Source: Altererythrobacter sp. BO-6 (GTDB lineage Bacteria; Pseudomonadota; Alphaproteobacteria; Sphingomonadales; Sphingomonadaceae). Taken from it: DNA of 64,000 bases. A program made the position numbers and the translations under genes. Every line of letters begins with the position of its first letter. Positions within the stretch are counted from its first letter, which is position 1. Of the stretch, positions 39,691 through 47,359 are shown piece after piece. The notes under the pieces are model-generated. The model searched no databases. It saw nothing but the letters and a program-made list of their open reading frames with translations, and was not told where the DNA came from. The stretch is taken from NCBI RefSeq assembly GCF_011047315.1, contig NZ_CP049259.1:930001-994000 (forward strand), in the 5' to 3' direction.

Positions 39691-40485
39691 ATGGAGCAAA
39701 GGTTGGCAACGAAGGCCAAAACCAAATCGAGTGCGGACAAAGCGGCCAAGCAAGGACGCATGCCGCGCTATCTCATGCTTGCGGCCGAATTGCGCGAAGC
39801 GATCCTGGCCGGCCAATTTGCCGGTGGAGAACAGTTTCCGACCGAGACGGCGCTGTGCCAGCGCTATGACGTCAGCCGCTTTACGGTTCGCGAGGCGCTG
39901 CGCCGGCTTGAAGCGGAAGGGCTGATTGCCCGCAAGCGTGGTTCTGGCACCACGGTGCAACCGCCCGCCGCCCGCGGAGGGGCACTGCACCAGCCGCTCT
40001 CCAACGTCGGCGAATTGCTGCAATATGCGCGCGGCAGTGCGGTGATCTATCGTCCGGCGGGGCAGGGCCCGCTGCCAGCCGAGATCGCGGAGCAGATCGC
40101 GCCCGACACGACGGGGAGCTGGACGATGTTCAGCGGCCTGCGCCAGCAGGACATCGGCGCCAAACCGATCGCGGCGACCACCGCCTATTTCCATGAGCGG
40201 CTCGGCGATGCGATCGAAGCGCTGGACCTCAATGCCAGCCCCAAGACACTGTTCAGTCAGGTGGAAGAACTGACCGGGGTCAGCGCAAGCACAGTGACGC
40301 AAGATATCCAGGCGATCGCGGCCAATGACGAAATCGCCAAGGCGCTCGACGTGGAACCCGGCAGCCCCGTTCTGCAAATCCTGCGTTGCTATATCGACCG
40401 CAAAGGCCAGGTGTTCGAAATCTCCGTGAGCCACCACCCCGGCGATCGCTTCGCCTACGCGATGCACATCGACATCGAGGGATAG
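39691..40485 (+). CDS. GntR family transcriptional regulator, HutC/UTRA type
   Basis: A 264-residue regulator. After a Lys-rich N-terminal tail the winged helix-turn-helix is seen in RYLMLAAELREAILAGQF, PTETALCQRYDVSRFTVREA and RLEAEGLIARKRGSGTTV. The C-terminal UTRA ligand domain includes PKTLFSQVEELTGVSAST, EIAKALDVEPGSPVLQI and VSHHPGDRFAY. HutC-type proteins are usually repressors that bind GT-N4-AC palindromes and let go on binding a small acid or sugar. It lies alone on the plus strand between two leftward operons, with a TTGTCCGGACAA site 55 bases before its ATG. It is the best candidate to control the whole right-hand cluster. A TTG start at 39703 is a weaker alternative. Confidence 0.86.
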   Translation: MEQRLATKAKTKSSADKAAKQGRMPRYLMLAAELREAILAGQFAGGEQFPTETALCQRYDVSRFTVREALRRLEAEGLIARKRGSGTTVQPPAARGGALHQPLSNVGELLQYARGSAVIYRPAGQGPLPAEIAEQIAPDTTGSWTMFSGLRQQDIGAKPIAATTAYFHERLGDAIEALDLNASPKTLFSQVEELTGVSASTVTQDIQAIAANDEIAKALDVEPGSPVLQILRCYIDRKGQVFEISVSHHPGDRFAYAMHIDIEG

Positions 40486-40493
40486 CATACAGG

Positions 40494-41606
40494 TCACGCG
40501 GGCCGCTTCACCAATGGCGGAACGTCGCCCGGCGCCCAGTCCTCGCCGACAAAGCGGATTGCCGGCGCGATGTGCCTGCCACCGCCCTCGCCGGCGACCC
40601 ACAACCCGCGTTCGGCAATATGAGGCTCGTCCAGCGCTTCGCGGAAATCGAGCACCGGGGCGAAGGCGACGTCCTTGTCCGCGAACCACTGGACCCATTC
40701 GTCGCGGGTCTTCGTGGCAAAGGTTGCGCGCAGGAAAGCGATCAGCTCGCCTTGCTCTCCCGCCGGTGCTTCAGCCAGAGGCAACAGGTCCTCGCGCCCC
40801 AATGCGGTGAGCAGGTTCTTCGCGAATTTGAGCTCGCGCCCGCCCAGCGCGACATGCTGGCCATCGCTGGTCTTGTAGACCTGGTAAAAGGCCGCGCCGC
40901 CAAGCGAACGCTGCGAGGCCGATTTCGGGCTCGGCCCGCCAGCAATGGCGCTACCCGCGGTGTGCACGCACCACGGCAGCAGGCTGTCGAACATGGCACA
41001 GTCGATATAGGCACCCTCGCCCGTTCGCTCGCGCCCCACCAGCGCCATCAGCACGGCCGAAAGCGCAGTCAGCCCGGCGGCCATGTCCGCGCTTGGCGCG
41101 CCCGGCACCACCGGCGTGCCGTCAGGCCCGTCATTCACGGCAAGGAAGCCCGCCAGCGCCTGCACCGCCATATCATGCGCGGGGTGATGCGCCAGCGCGC
41201 CATGCTGCCCGAAGGCCGAGATCGAGCAATAGACGATGTCGGGCTTGAGCGCCTTGACGCTGTCATAGTCAAAGCCCAGCCGCGCCATCACGCCGGGTCG
41301 GAAGCCCTCGACGAACACATCGGCGCGGGCGATCAGGTCGCGCAGCGCCGCCGTGCCTTCGTCGCTCTTGAGGTCGAGCACGACGCTGGTTTTGCCGCGG
41401 TTGAGATTGGCGAACCACACCGAATGCTCGGCCCCTTCACCAGCTGGGCCATAGGTGTCGAACGGGGCCTGCTCACGCGCCGGATCGCCCGCTGCCGGTT
41501 CCACCTTGATCACTTCGGCGCCCTGATCGGCCATCATCACCGTCATCATCGGCCCGGGCAGGAACTGCGTCAGGTCGACCACCGTGATGCCAGTCAGCTT
41601 GCCCAT
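40494..41606 (-). CDS. CaiB/BaiF-type CoA-transferase (copy 1)
   Basis: A 370-residue family III CoA-transferase. It has the N-terminal GITVVDLTQFLPGPMMTVMMADQGAEVIKVE pattern in its usual parts, NRGKTSVVLDLKS, the Rossmann-like FRPGVMARLGFDYDSV, and the catalytic Asp in GAPSADMAAGL. It would move CoA from a donor thioester to a carboxylic acid by an aspartyl-CoA intermediate. It is the last gene of the leftward operon that starts at 45379. The paralogue at 41627 differs strongly, so different acids or a heteromeric enzyme are possible. Confidence 0.86.
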   Translation of the reverse strand: MGKLTGITVVDLTQFLPGPMMTVMMADQGAEVIKVEPAAGDPAREQAPFDTYGPAGEGAEHSVWFANLNRGKTSVVLDLKSDEGTAALRDLIARADVFVEGFRPGVMARLGFDYDSVKALKPDIVYCSISAFGQHGALAHHPAHDMAVQALAGFLAVNDGPDGTPVVPGAPSADMAAGLTALSAVLMALVGRERTGEGAYIDCAMFDSLLPWCVHTAGSAIAGGPSPKSASQRSLGGAAFYQVYKTSDGQHVALGGRELKFAKNLLTALGREDLLPLAEAPAGEQGELIAFLRATFATKTRDEWVQWFADKDVAFAPVLDFREALDEPHIAERGLWVAGEGGGRHIAPAIRFVGEDWAPGDVPPLVKRPA

Positions 41607-41626
41607 GTCTCCGTCATTCCCCCGCT

Positions 41627-42844
41627 TCAGATGGTGCCGCTGTGACGCAGCCCGGCAATCTTCTCGGCGTCGTAGCCGAGTTCTGCAAGGATCGCATCGC
41701 TATCAGCGCCCAGCAGCGGGGCGGCACGATTGGGCGGGCGCTGCCCGTCGAACTTCAGCGGGCTGGCGAGGATCTGCAAGTGCGGATTGTCAGGATGGGC
41801 CACTTCATCGCGCAGGCCGATTTCCCGCAGCCACGGATTATCGAGCGCGGCGCCCAGTGTATAGACTGGCGCCACCGGCACATGGCCGGCCAAAAGCTCC
41901 TGCCAGTAGGCCATCGGCTGCTTCACGAATTCGGCATCGAGCAGCGCCGTAAGCTCGTCACGGTGCGCCAGCCGGTCGGCATTGCTGGCGAAGCGCGGAT
42001 CGGCTTTCAGGTCGTCGCGCCCCATCCGGTCACACAGGATGTCCCAGAACTTGGGCAGCTGGCACATCACGAACATCCAGCCATCGGCCGCCTTGAACAT
42101 CTGGCTGGGAGTCGCCGTCGGATGCGCGCTGCGCGGCGTGCGCTGGGTCTCGTCGCCATGGTTCATGTACCACAGCGCGGGATAGCTGGTCTGGTGCAAT
42201 GCGGCGCTGAGCAGATCGGTATCGACATCGCGTCCCTTGCCGCTGCGCTGCGCGTCGACCAGCGCCCCCAGCAAGCCGATGCAGAAGATCGTGCCGGTGA
42301 TGAAATCGACCATCGACAGGCCCATCCGCTGCGGATCGCCGCCCGGCTCGCCGGTCATCTGGCAATAGCCTGCCTCGGCCTGCATAAGATAATCGTAGCC
42401 CGGCCATTTGGCGCGCTTGTTGTCGCGACCATAGGCGGAAAGGTGCGCGCAAACGATCGCAGGGTTCACATCCTTGAGCGCGGCATAGTCGAGCCCCAGC
42501 CGCGCCGGCAGGTCGCCGCGCATGTTATTGGCGACGACATGGCTGCGCTCGACCAGCCGGTGGAGCACTTCCTGCCCCTCGGCGGTGTTGAGATCGAGCG
42601 TGAGCGAACGCTTGTTGAGGTTGAAACTTTGGAAATAAGTGCTTTCGCCCTCGCGCAAGAAATGTGGGCCCACGGCGCGCGCCGTGTCGCCGCCACCGCG
42701 CTTTTTTCCATCTGGACCGTTCTTGGACGGCGGTTCGATCTTGATGACCTCCGCCCCCATCTGGGCGAGGAACATCGTCCCATAGGGTCCTGCGCCATAT
42801 TGTTCGGCGCTGATGACACGGAATCCGGAAAGCGGAAGGTTCAT
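41627..42844 (-). CDS. CaiB/BaiF-type CoA-transferase (copy 2)
   Basis: A 405-residue family III CoA-transferase with GFRVISAEQYGAGPYGTMFL, KIEPPSKNGPDGKKRGGGD, FNLNKRSLTLDLNT and the candidate catalytic Asp in RMGLSMVDFITG. The C-terminal half carries TPSQMFKAADGWMFVMC and LREIGLRDEVAHPD. ATG 42844 begins it; GTG two codons upstream is in frame. It follows the acyl-CoA dehydrogenase by 13 bases. Together with the dehydrogenase, hydratase and lyase it could activate and break down a branched dicarboxylic acid. Confidence 0.85.
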   Translation of the reverse strand: MNLPLSGFRVISAEQYGAGPYGTMFLAQMGAEVIKIEPPSKNGPDGKKRGGGDTARAVGPHFLREGESTYFQSFNLNKRSLTLDLNTAEGQEVLHRLVERSHVVANNMRGDLPARLGLDYAALKDVNPAIVCAHLSAYGRDNKRAKWPGYDYLMQAEAGYCQMTGEPGGDPQRMGLSMVDFITGTIFCIGLLGALVDAQRSGKGRDVDTDLLSAALHQTSYPALWYMNHGDETQRTPRSAHPTATPSQMFKAADGWMFVMCQLPKFWDILCDRMGRDDLKADPRFASNADRLAHRDELTALLDAEFVKQPMAYWQELLAGHVPVAPVYTLGAALDNPWLREIGLRDEVAHPDNPHLQILASPLKFDGQRPPNRAAPLLGADSDAILAELGYDAEKIAGLRHSGTI

Positions 42845-42857
42845 GCCCACCGCGCCC

Positions 42858-44042
42858 CTAGATCGGGTTCTCCTTGATATGCTGGCGGGCGATAATGATC
42901 CGCTGCATCTCGTTGGTCCCCTCGCCGATGCACATCAGCATGCTGTCGCGGTAATAGCGTTCGATGTCGTATTCCTTGGAATAGGAATAGCCACCGTAAA
43001 TGCGCATCGCCTCCTGGCTGTTTTCGACCGCTGCTTCCGAAGCGAAATACTTCGCAATACCCGCTTCCTTGTCGCAGCGTTCGCCGCGATCATAGGCTTC
43101 CGAGGCATCAAGCGTCAGCAGCCGTGCGGCGCGGGCGCGCGTCACCATCTCGCCGAGCTTCAGCTGGATCGCCTGGTGCTGCGCGATCGGCTTGCCCATG
43201 GTTTCGCGCTGCTGCGCGTATTCGGTCGCCAGCCGCAGCGAGCCTTCGGCCAGCCCCACGCCGCGCGCGGCCACGTTGATGCGGCCCAGTTCCAGCCCGC
43301 CTGTCGCCTGGAAGAAGCCCTGCCCTTCGACCCCGCCGATCAGCTGGTCGGCCGGAATGCGGTAATTGTCGAAAATCAGCTCGGCGCTGTCGATCGACTT
43401 GTAACCCAGCTTGTCGAATTTCTTGCCGGTGGTGAATCCGTCACGCTTGTCGGCGATGAACAGGCTCATCCCCTTGTAGCGCGGTTCAGCCGCCGGATCG
43501 GTCTTGACCAGCAATGCGAAGCAGGATCCGTTGAGCGCATTCGAAATCCACGTCTTGGTGCCGTTGATCACGTAATGATCGCCGTCGCGCACTGCGGTGG
43601 TGCGGATCGCCTGCAGGTCGGTGCCGGCATTGGGCTCGGTCAGCGCCAGCCCGCCGCGAATCTCTCCGCTGGCGAATTTGGGCAGCCACTTGGCCTTTTG
43701 CTCGGGCGTGCCGAAGCGTTCGACCGCCGCCGCCATGATCAGGTGCGAATTGAAAATGCCGGTGATCGCCATCCAGTAGCTGGAAATGCGCATCACGATC
43801 TTGGCATAGGTCGTCGCCGGCAGGCCCAGCCCGCCATATTCCTGGCCGATAGTGGCACCGAACAGGCCCATTTCCGACATCTGCTCGACCAGCTTTTCCG
43901 GCCAGATGTCGTTGTGGTCATGATGCTGGATCACCGGGATCACTTCACGCTCCAGCCAGCGGTCGATCGCGTCCATGAAGGCGCGTTCCTCATCCGGGTC
44001 GATCGTGCGGATCTGGTCGTCAAACTTGGGGGCGGTAGCCAT
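42858..44042 (-). CDS. Acyl-CoA dehydrogenase family protein
   Basis: A 394-residue FAD-dependent acyl-CoA dehydrogenase. The domain order is the N-terminal helices (EERAFMDAIDRWLEREV), the FAD-binding strand segment ALTEPNAGTDLQAIRTTA, NGTKTWISNALNGSCFALL, the QRETMGKPIAQHQAIQ helix and the C-terminal IYGGYSYSKEYDIERYYRD. The catalytic Glu is the one in IGEGTNEMQR. It would desaturate a CoA thioester, such as a succinyl-type or short branched substrate, before hydration by the MaoC protein next to it. ATG 44042 is ten bases after the MaoC stop. Confidence 0.87.
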   Translation of the reverse strand: MATAPKFDDQIRTIDPDEERAFMDAIDRWLEREVIPVIQHHDHNDIWPEKLVEQMSEMGLFGATIGQEYGGLGLPATTYAKIVMRISSYWMAITGIFNSHLIMAAAVERFGTPEQKAKWLPKFASGEIRGGLALTEPNAGTDLQAIRTTAVRDGDHYVINGTKTWISNALNGSCFALLVKTDPAAEPRYKGMSLFIADKRDGFTTGKKFDKLGYKSIDSAELIFDNYRIPADQLIGGVEGQGFFQATGGLELGRINVAARGVGLAEGSLRLATEYAQQRETMGKPIAQHQAIQLKLGEMVTRARAARLLTLDASEAYDRGERCDKEAGIAKYFASEAAVENSQEAMRIYGGYSYSKEYDIERYYRDSMLMCIGEGTNEMQRIIIARQHIKENPI

Positions 44043-44052
44043 GGGAAAATCC

Positions 44053-44562
44053 TCAGTCGTCGAGATTGCCGAAGCCGCGCTTCCATACGAGTACGGTGCG
44101 CTTGTAATGCGCGACCACATCGCCGTGCTGGTTCTTGGCGATGGTCTTGAAGGTCACGATGCCCTGTTCGGGGCGGCTCTTGCTTTCGCGCTTTTCCAGC
44201 ACTTCGCTTTCGCAATAAAGCGTGTCGCCAACGAACAGCGGCTTGGTCATCCGCACTTCGTCCCAGCCGAGATTGGCGATCGCCTTGCCGCTGGTGTCGG
44301 ACACGCTCATGCCCGTCATCAGCGCGATGGTGAACGGGCTGACCACCAGCGGTTTGCCGAATTCGGTATCTTTCGACAGCTCATAGTCGAAATGCGCCGG
44401 GTGGGTGTTCATCGTCAGCAGCGTGAACCACACATTGTCGGCATCGGTGATGGTCCGTCCGGGCCGATGTTCATAGACATGGCCTTCCACGAAATCCTCG
44501 AAATAGCGGCCCTGCACCTCGCGGAAGCGACCGGGGGCAACTTCGATAACACCGTCACGCAT
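44053..44562 (-). CDS. MaoC family dehydratase/hydratase
   Basis: A 169-residue hot-dog fold hydratase. The catalytic Asp and His are in the segment TITDADNVWFTLLTMNTHPAHFD, and LVVSPFTIALMTGMSVSDTS and LFVGDTLYCESEVLEKRES are typical of mesaconyl- or itaconyl-CoA hydratase-like members. It overlaps the CitE-type lyase gene by eight bases. In combination these two would hydrate an unsaturated CoA ester and split the product by a retro-Claisen step. Substrate not proven. Confidence 0.84.
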   Translation of the reverse strand: MRDGVIEVAPGRFREVQGRYFEDFVEGHVYEHRPGRTITDADNVWFTLLTMNTHPAHFDYELSKDTEFGKPLVVSPFTIALMTGMSVSDTSGKAIANLGWDEVRMTKPLFVGDTLYCESEVLEKRESKSRPEQGIVTFKTIAKNQHGDVVAHYKRTVLVWKRGFGNLDD

Positions 44563-45379
44563 TTGCTTGTCCTTTGCTGCGCGCGATCACCGCGCGATAA
44601 GTCTTGATCATCGGGGCTTCGAGCATGCGGCCCTTGTGCCGCACCGCCTTGCCGCCGGTTTCCTCGTAAACACGCAATGCCTCTTCTGCTTCGGCGATCT
44701 CCGCTTCGGTGGGCGAAAAGGCGGCTTCGATCGCAGGGACCTGGCGCGGATGGATCGCGGCCTTGGCGGAGATCCCGATCGCCCGCGCAGCCTCGCATTC
44801 GCGCTCGAGCCCTGCGTCATCGTCGAGGTGGATGAAGGGCACGTCGATCAGTGGTTTGCGCGCCTCGGCACAGGCCAGCACCAGCTGCTGGCGCGCGGCG
44901 AGCAGCGGTTCCCACGATACGGCCACGCGCAACTCGCCAGAGAAGTCCGCCCCACCGAACATCAGCGCGCAGACCTGCGGGTGGCTGACGATTGCCAGCG
45001 CGCTGCGCAACCCTCGCGGCGTTTCGATCAGCGGGATCAGCTGCGGGCAGCGATCGCCAAGCGCGCTCGCGACGATATCCAGCTCAGTCGCGGTTTCGAC
45101 CATCGGTACCATCAGGATCGCGGGCAGCACGTCGGCTTCGGTCAAAGCGGCAAGGTCGCGAATCCCGGCGGCGGTTGTCACGGCATTGATGCGGATGGCA
45201 AAGCCTTCACCCGCCTCGGCCACCTGCTGCAACGCAGCGGCGCGCGCGCTTTCCTTGTCGGCCGGGCCGACCGCATCCTCAAGGTCGATTACCACCAGCC
45301 CGGCACCGGCAGCAGCCGCTTTCGCAAAGCGATCTGGCCGCGAACCCGGCACGAACAAGAGGCTGGAAGCTGCAAACAT
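44555..45379 (-). CDS. HpcH/HpaI (CitE-like) CoA ester lyase
   Basis: A 274-residue TIM-barrel lyase of the malyl-CoA/citramalyl-CoA type. Landmarks are LLFVPGSRPDRFAKA, VVIDLEDAVGP with the acidic metal ligand, FAIRINAV, LIPLIETPRGL, LMFGGADFSGEL and AKAAIHPRQVPAI. It would cleave a 3-hydroxyacyl-CoA such as citramalyl- or methylmalyl-CoA to acetyl-CoA or propionyl-CoA and a 2-oxo acid. ATG 45379 is chosen by family start; the frame opens in the promoter at 45487. First gene of its operon; a TTGTCCGGACAA site lies 60 bases upstream. Confidence 0.86.
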   Translation of the reverse strand: MFAASSLLFVPGSRPDRFAKAAAAGAGLVVIDLEDAVGPADKESARAAALQQVAEAGEGFAIRINAVTTAAGIRDLAALTEADVLPAILMVPMVETATELDIVASALGDRCPQLIPLIETPRGLRSALAIVSHPQVCALMFGGADFSGELRVAVSWEPLLAARQQLVLACAEARKPLIDVPFIHLDDDAGLERECEAARAIGISAKAAIHPRQVPAIEAAFSPTEAEIAEAEEALRVYEETGGKAVRHKGRMLEAPMIKTYRAVIARSKGQANA

Positions 45380-45436
45380 GCGAATAGATCGAGTCCCGAT
45401 TGAGGCCCGCAAAAGCGGGGAAATTGTCGCTTCACA

Positions 45437-45452
45437 ATTTGTCCGGACAAAT
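45437..45452. promoter_or_regulatory. TTGTCCGGACAA operator-like palindrome, copy 2 (16-base extended)
   Basis: A perfect 16-base palindrome whose core is 45439-45450. It lies 60 bases before the CoA ester lyase ATG, and its centre is 37 bases from the next copy at 45476. Probable site for the GntR regulator at 39691. Confidence 0.72.
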
Positions 45453-45475
45453 CTAATGTCAAGCGAAATGCGGAG

Positions 45476-45487
45476 TTGTCCGGACAA
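45476..45487. promoter_or_regulatory. TTGTCCGGACAA operator-like palindrome, copy 3
   Basis: A perfect 12-base palindrome 31 bases before the DUF1838 gene ATG at 45518. With copy 2 it frames the divergent promoter region between the lyase operon and DUF1838. Confidence 0.72.
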
Positions 45488-45517
45488 TTTATGCCGTCAC
45501 CGAAAGGGAGAGTATCG

Positions 45518-46441
45518 ATGAAATCTTTGAAAGCGCGTTTGGTTGCAGCCGCCCTGCTGACGGGAGCCGCGCTTGCCGGCCAGCCCGTGCTGGCCCAGAC
45601 GCTTGACCCAGCCAAGCCTGAAGATGCGCTGGAAATCGCCAAGCGCATCCAGTGCGGCGAGGCCGACGGCAAGCCTGCAGTCTATCACTGGGCGGGCAAT
45701 GTCTATTCGCGCGTCATGGGTGAACCCGATCGCCTGCTGTTCAAGGGCGAAGGCATGAACATCCGCACCTGCGTTTCGGTGACCGATCCCAAACGCGGCA
45801 AGGGCTGGCGCATGGTCAGCCGCGAAATCATGCTCTACCTCGACCCCAAGACCGGTGAGGTCCTGCGCCAGTGGGACAATCCCTGGACCGGCGAAACGGT
45901 GGAGGTGATGCATATCGCCAACGATCCGGTCAACCAACGCGCGCAGTTCCCCTATGCTGCGGATGGCACGCCCTATAAGTTTGCCGGGCGGCGCGAGGGG
46001 CGCTGGATCTTCTCCCCGTTCGAAATCCCGCTGTTCTATCACAACGTCCTGGGCGGCGATTACCAGGACTATGTGGGCGGCAAGTACCACGCGATGGAAA
46101 TCTTCGATTTCGCTTATGATGCCGACGAAATGCTCAACCCCAGAAAGCATCCGATGGCTTATCCGATCGTGTCGTGGGTGCGGATTTCGGACTGGATGCC
46201 ATGGATGAAGATGCGCGGCCGCCAGGGACAGATGGTGTTCAACGCGATGGGCAACAAGCTGAAAAGCTTCGACGAACTGCCTGCCGTGCTGAAAGACGAG
46301 ATCGCGCTGAACTATCCGGATTACACCACCGCGCCGCCGGTTGATGACGCACGTCCCAACGAAACCACTTGGACCGTCTTCAAGAAGAAGGTCGATGCAC
46401 AGCGCGCCGCTTCGGGTGATGCGCCCAAGACCGGACACTAA
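45518..46441 (+). CDS. Exported DUF1838 family protein
   Basis: A 307-residue protein with a Sec signal (LVAAALLTGAALAGQPVLAQ). The body carries DUF1838 wording: HWAGNVYSRVMGEPDRLLF, GMNIRTCVSVTDPKRGKGW, REIMLYLDPKTGEVLRQW, NPWTGETVEVMHIANDPVN and VLGGDYQDYVGGKYHAMEIF. The family has no known function but recurs in sphingomonad catabolic clusters. The ribosome binding site AAAGGGAG precedes ATG 45518. A promoter-proximal TTGTCCGGACAA copy suggests co-regulation with the CoA pathway. Expected location is the periplasm. Confidence 0.84.
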   Translation: MKSLKARLVAAALLTGAALAGQPVLAQTLDPAKPEDALEIAKRIQCGEADGKPAVYHWAGNVYSRVMGEPDRLLFKGEGMNIRTCVSVTDPKRGKGWRMVSREIMLYLDPKTGEVLRQWDNPWTGETVEVMHIANDPVNQRAQFPYAADGTPYKFAGRREGRWIFSPFEIPLFYHNVLGGDYQDYVGGKYHAMEIFDFAYDADEMLNPRKHPMAYPIVSWVRISDWMPWMKMRGRQGQMVFNAMGNKLKSFDELPAVLKDEIALNYPDYTTAPPVDDARPNETTWTVFKKKVDAQRAASGDAPKTGH

Positions 46442-46453
46442 GTATGCCGGCAG

Positions 46454-46481
46454 GGCTCCAGTCGGGCAACCGACTGGAGCC
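46454..46481. terminator. Bidirectional terminator-like hairpin
   Basis: A perfect 12-base stem (46454-46465 with 46470-46481) and GCAA loop between the convergent ends of the DUF1838 gene and the membrane-protein gene. No strong T run on either side, but the position and stem length fit a shared terminator. Confidence 0.75.
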
Positions 46482-46485
46482 TCGC

Positions 46486-47169
46486 TCAATAGATTGGCTT
46501 CACATTGCCCAGGAAGGCCGTGACCAGCAGCAATAAATAGACCGCCCAGACCCATATGCGGGTGCGGTCCATCGTCCGGCGCAGCGGGATCTCGGTCTCG
46601 TCGCTCGACCCTTCAGTCAGCAGGCGCCCCAATTGCGCGCCGACCGGCTTGAAGGCGACATCGATCATGATCGCAGCGGCGAAAATCAACCCGAACAGCA
46701 AGGCCTTCCACGCCAGCCAGTCAGGCTCGATCGGATGGTTGGTCAGCAGCGATTCCGCGCCCAGGAACAGATAGCCGGCACAAAGAAGGTAGCGGATCCA
46801 CCCTTCGATCTTGCGGTCGCGCGCCGCACGCGGGGTCATGTCATGGTTGTGGGCGTCGAACACCAGCCACAGCCAAACGGCGGCAATGGCCCAGCCGAAC
46901 AGGACAATCGCCAGCGGCAAATCCCACCAGCCCCCCATGTAGGACACCGTCAGCGATATCGGCACCATCAACGCCCAGGCGGTGCGCGGGGTGAGATCGA
47001 TGATCACCAGCAGCTTGAGCAAGGCGATCCGCTGGTCGAGCGTATAGGTTTCGCGGCGGCGAAAATGCTGGCCGAGCACAAACACCCCGACGTCAGCCCC
47101 CAGCCACAGCACGAACAGCAAAAGATGCACGTAAACCAGCGTCGGGTAAGCGAAATCCGCAAGCGCCAT
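46486..47169 (-). CDS. Integral membrane protein, about six helices, unknown family
   Basis: A 227-residue protein with several hydrophobic segments, for example TLVYVHLLLFVLWLGADVGV, the PLAIVLFGWAIAAVWLWLVF stretch, WLAWKALLFGLIFAAAIMID and the C-terminal WVWAVYLLLLVTAFLGNV. Charged linkers such as HNHDMTPRAARDRKIEGW lie between them. A His near the first helix and another in HNHD could bind haem or metal, which is speculation. ATG 47169 starts just upstream of the first helix; the open frame extends to 47265 through the operator. A TTGTCCGGACAA site lies 63 bases upstream, so it belongs to the cluster regulon. It may be an inner-membrane electron carrier or transporter. Confidence 0.72.
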   Translation of the reverse strand: MALADFAYPTLVYVHLLLFVLWLGADVGVFVLGQHFRRRETYTLDQRIALLKLLVIIDLTPRTAWALMVPISLTVSYMGGWWDLPLAIVLFGWAIAAVWLWLVFDAHNHDMTPRAARDRKIEGWIRYLLCAGYLFLGAESLLTNHPIEPDWLAWKALLFGLIFAAAIMIDVAFKPVGAQLGRLLTEGSSDETEIPLRRTMDRTRIWVWAVYLLLLVTAFLGNVKPIY

Positions 47170-47228
47170 TTGAGCCCCCTTCAAGCAAAACTGTTGCGCG
47201 AACGGCACGCCGCGCGACCGATCACTAC

Positions 47229-47246
47229 AAATTGTCCGGACAATTT
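47229..47246. promoter_or_regulatory. TTGTCCGGACAA operator-like palindrome, copy 4 (18-base extended)
   Basis: A perfect 18-base palindrome around the core 47232-47243, the longest of the five copies. It lies 60 bases before the membrane-protein ATG at 47169. Its centre is 42 bases, about four helical turns, from copy 5. Confidence 0.75.
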
Positions 47247-47273
47247 GCATTTCTGCGCTTGACAAGCAAGAGG

Positions 47274-47285
47274 TTGTCCGGACAA
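47274..47285. promoter_or_regulatory. TTGTCCGGACAA operator-like palindrome, copy 5
   Basis: A perfect 12-base palindrome 75 bases before the TonB receptor ATG at 47360. Together with copy 4 it would control the divergent promoter pair. Confidence 0.72.
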
Positions 47286-47359
47286 ATTTGCATCGCAGGA
47301 CGGGCCAACAGATCGGCGGGCAGCCGGCGGCACCTCACTCCAGGGAAGGAAAGCGACCT

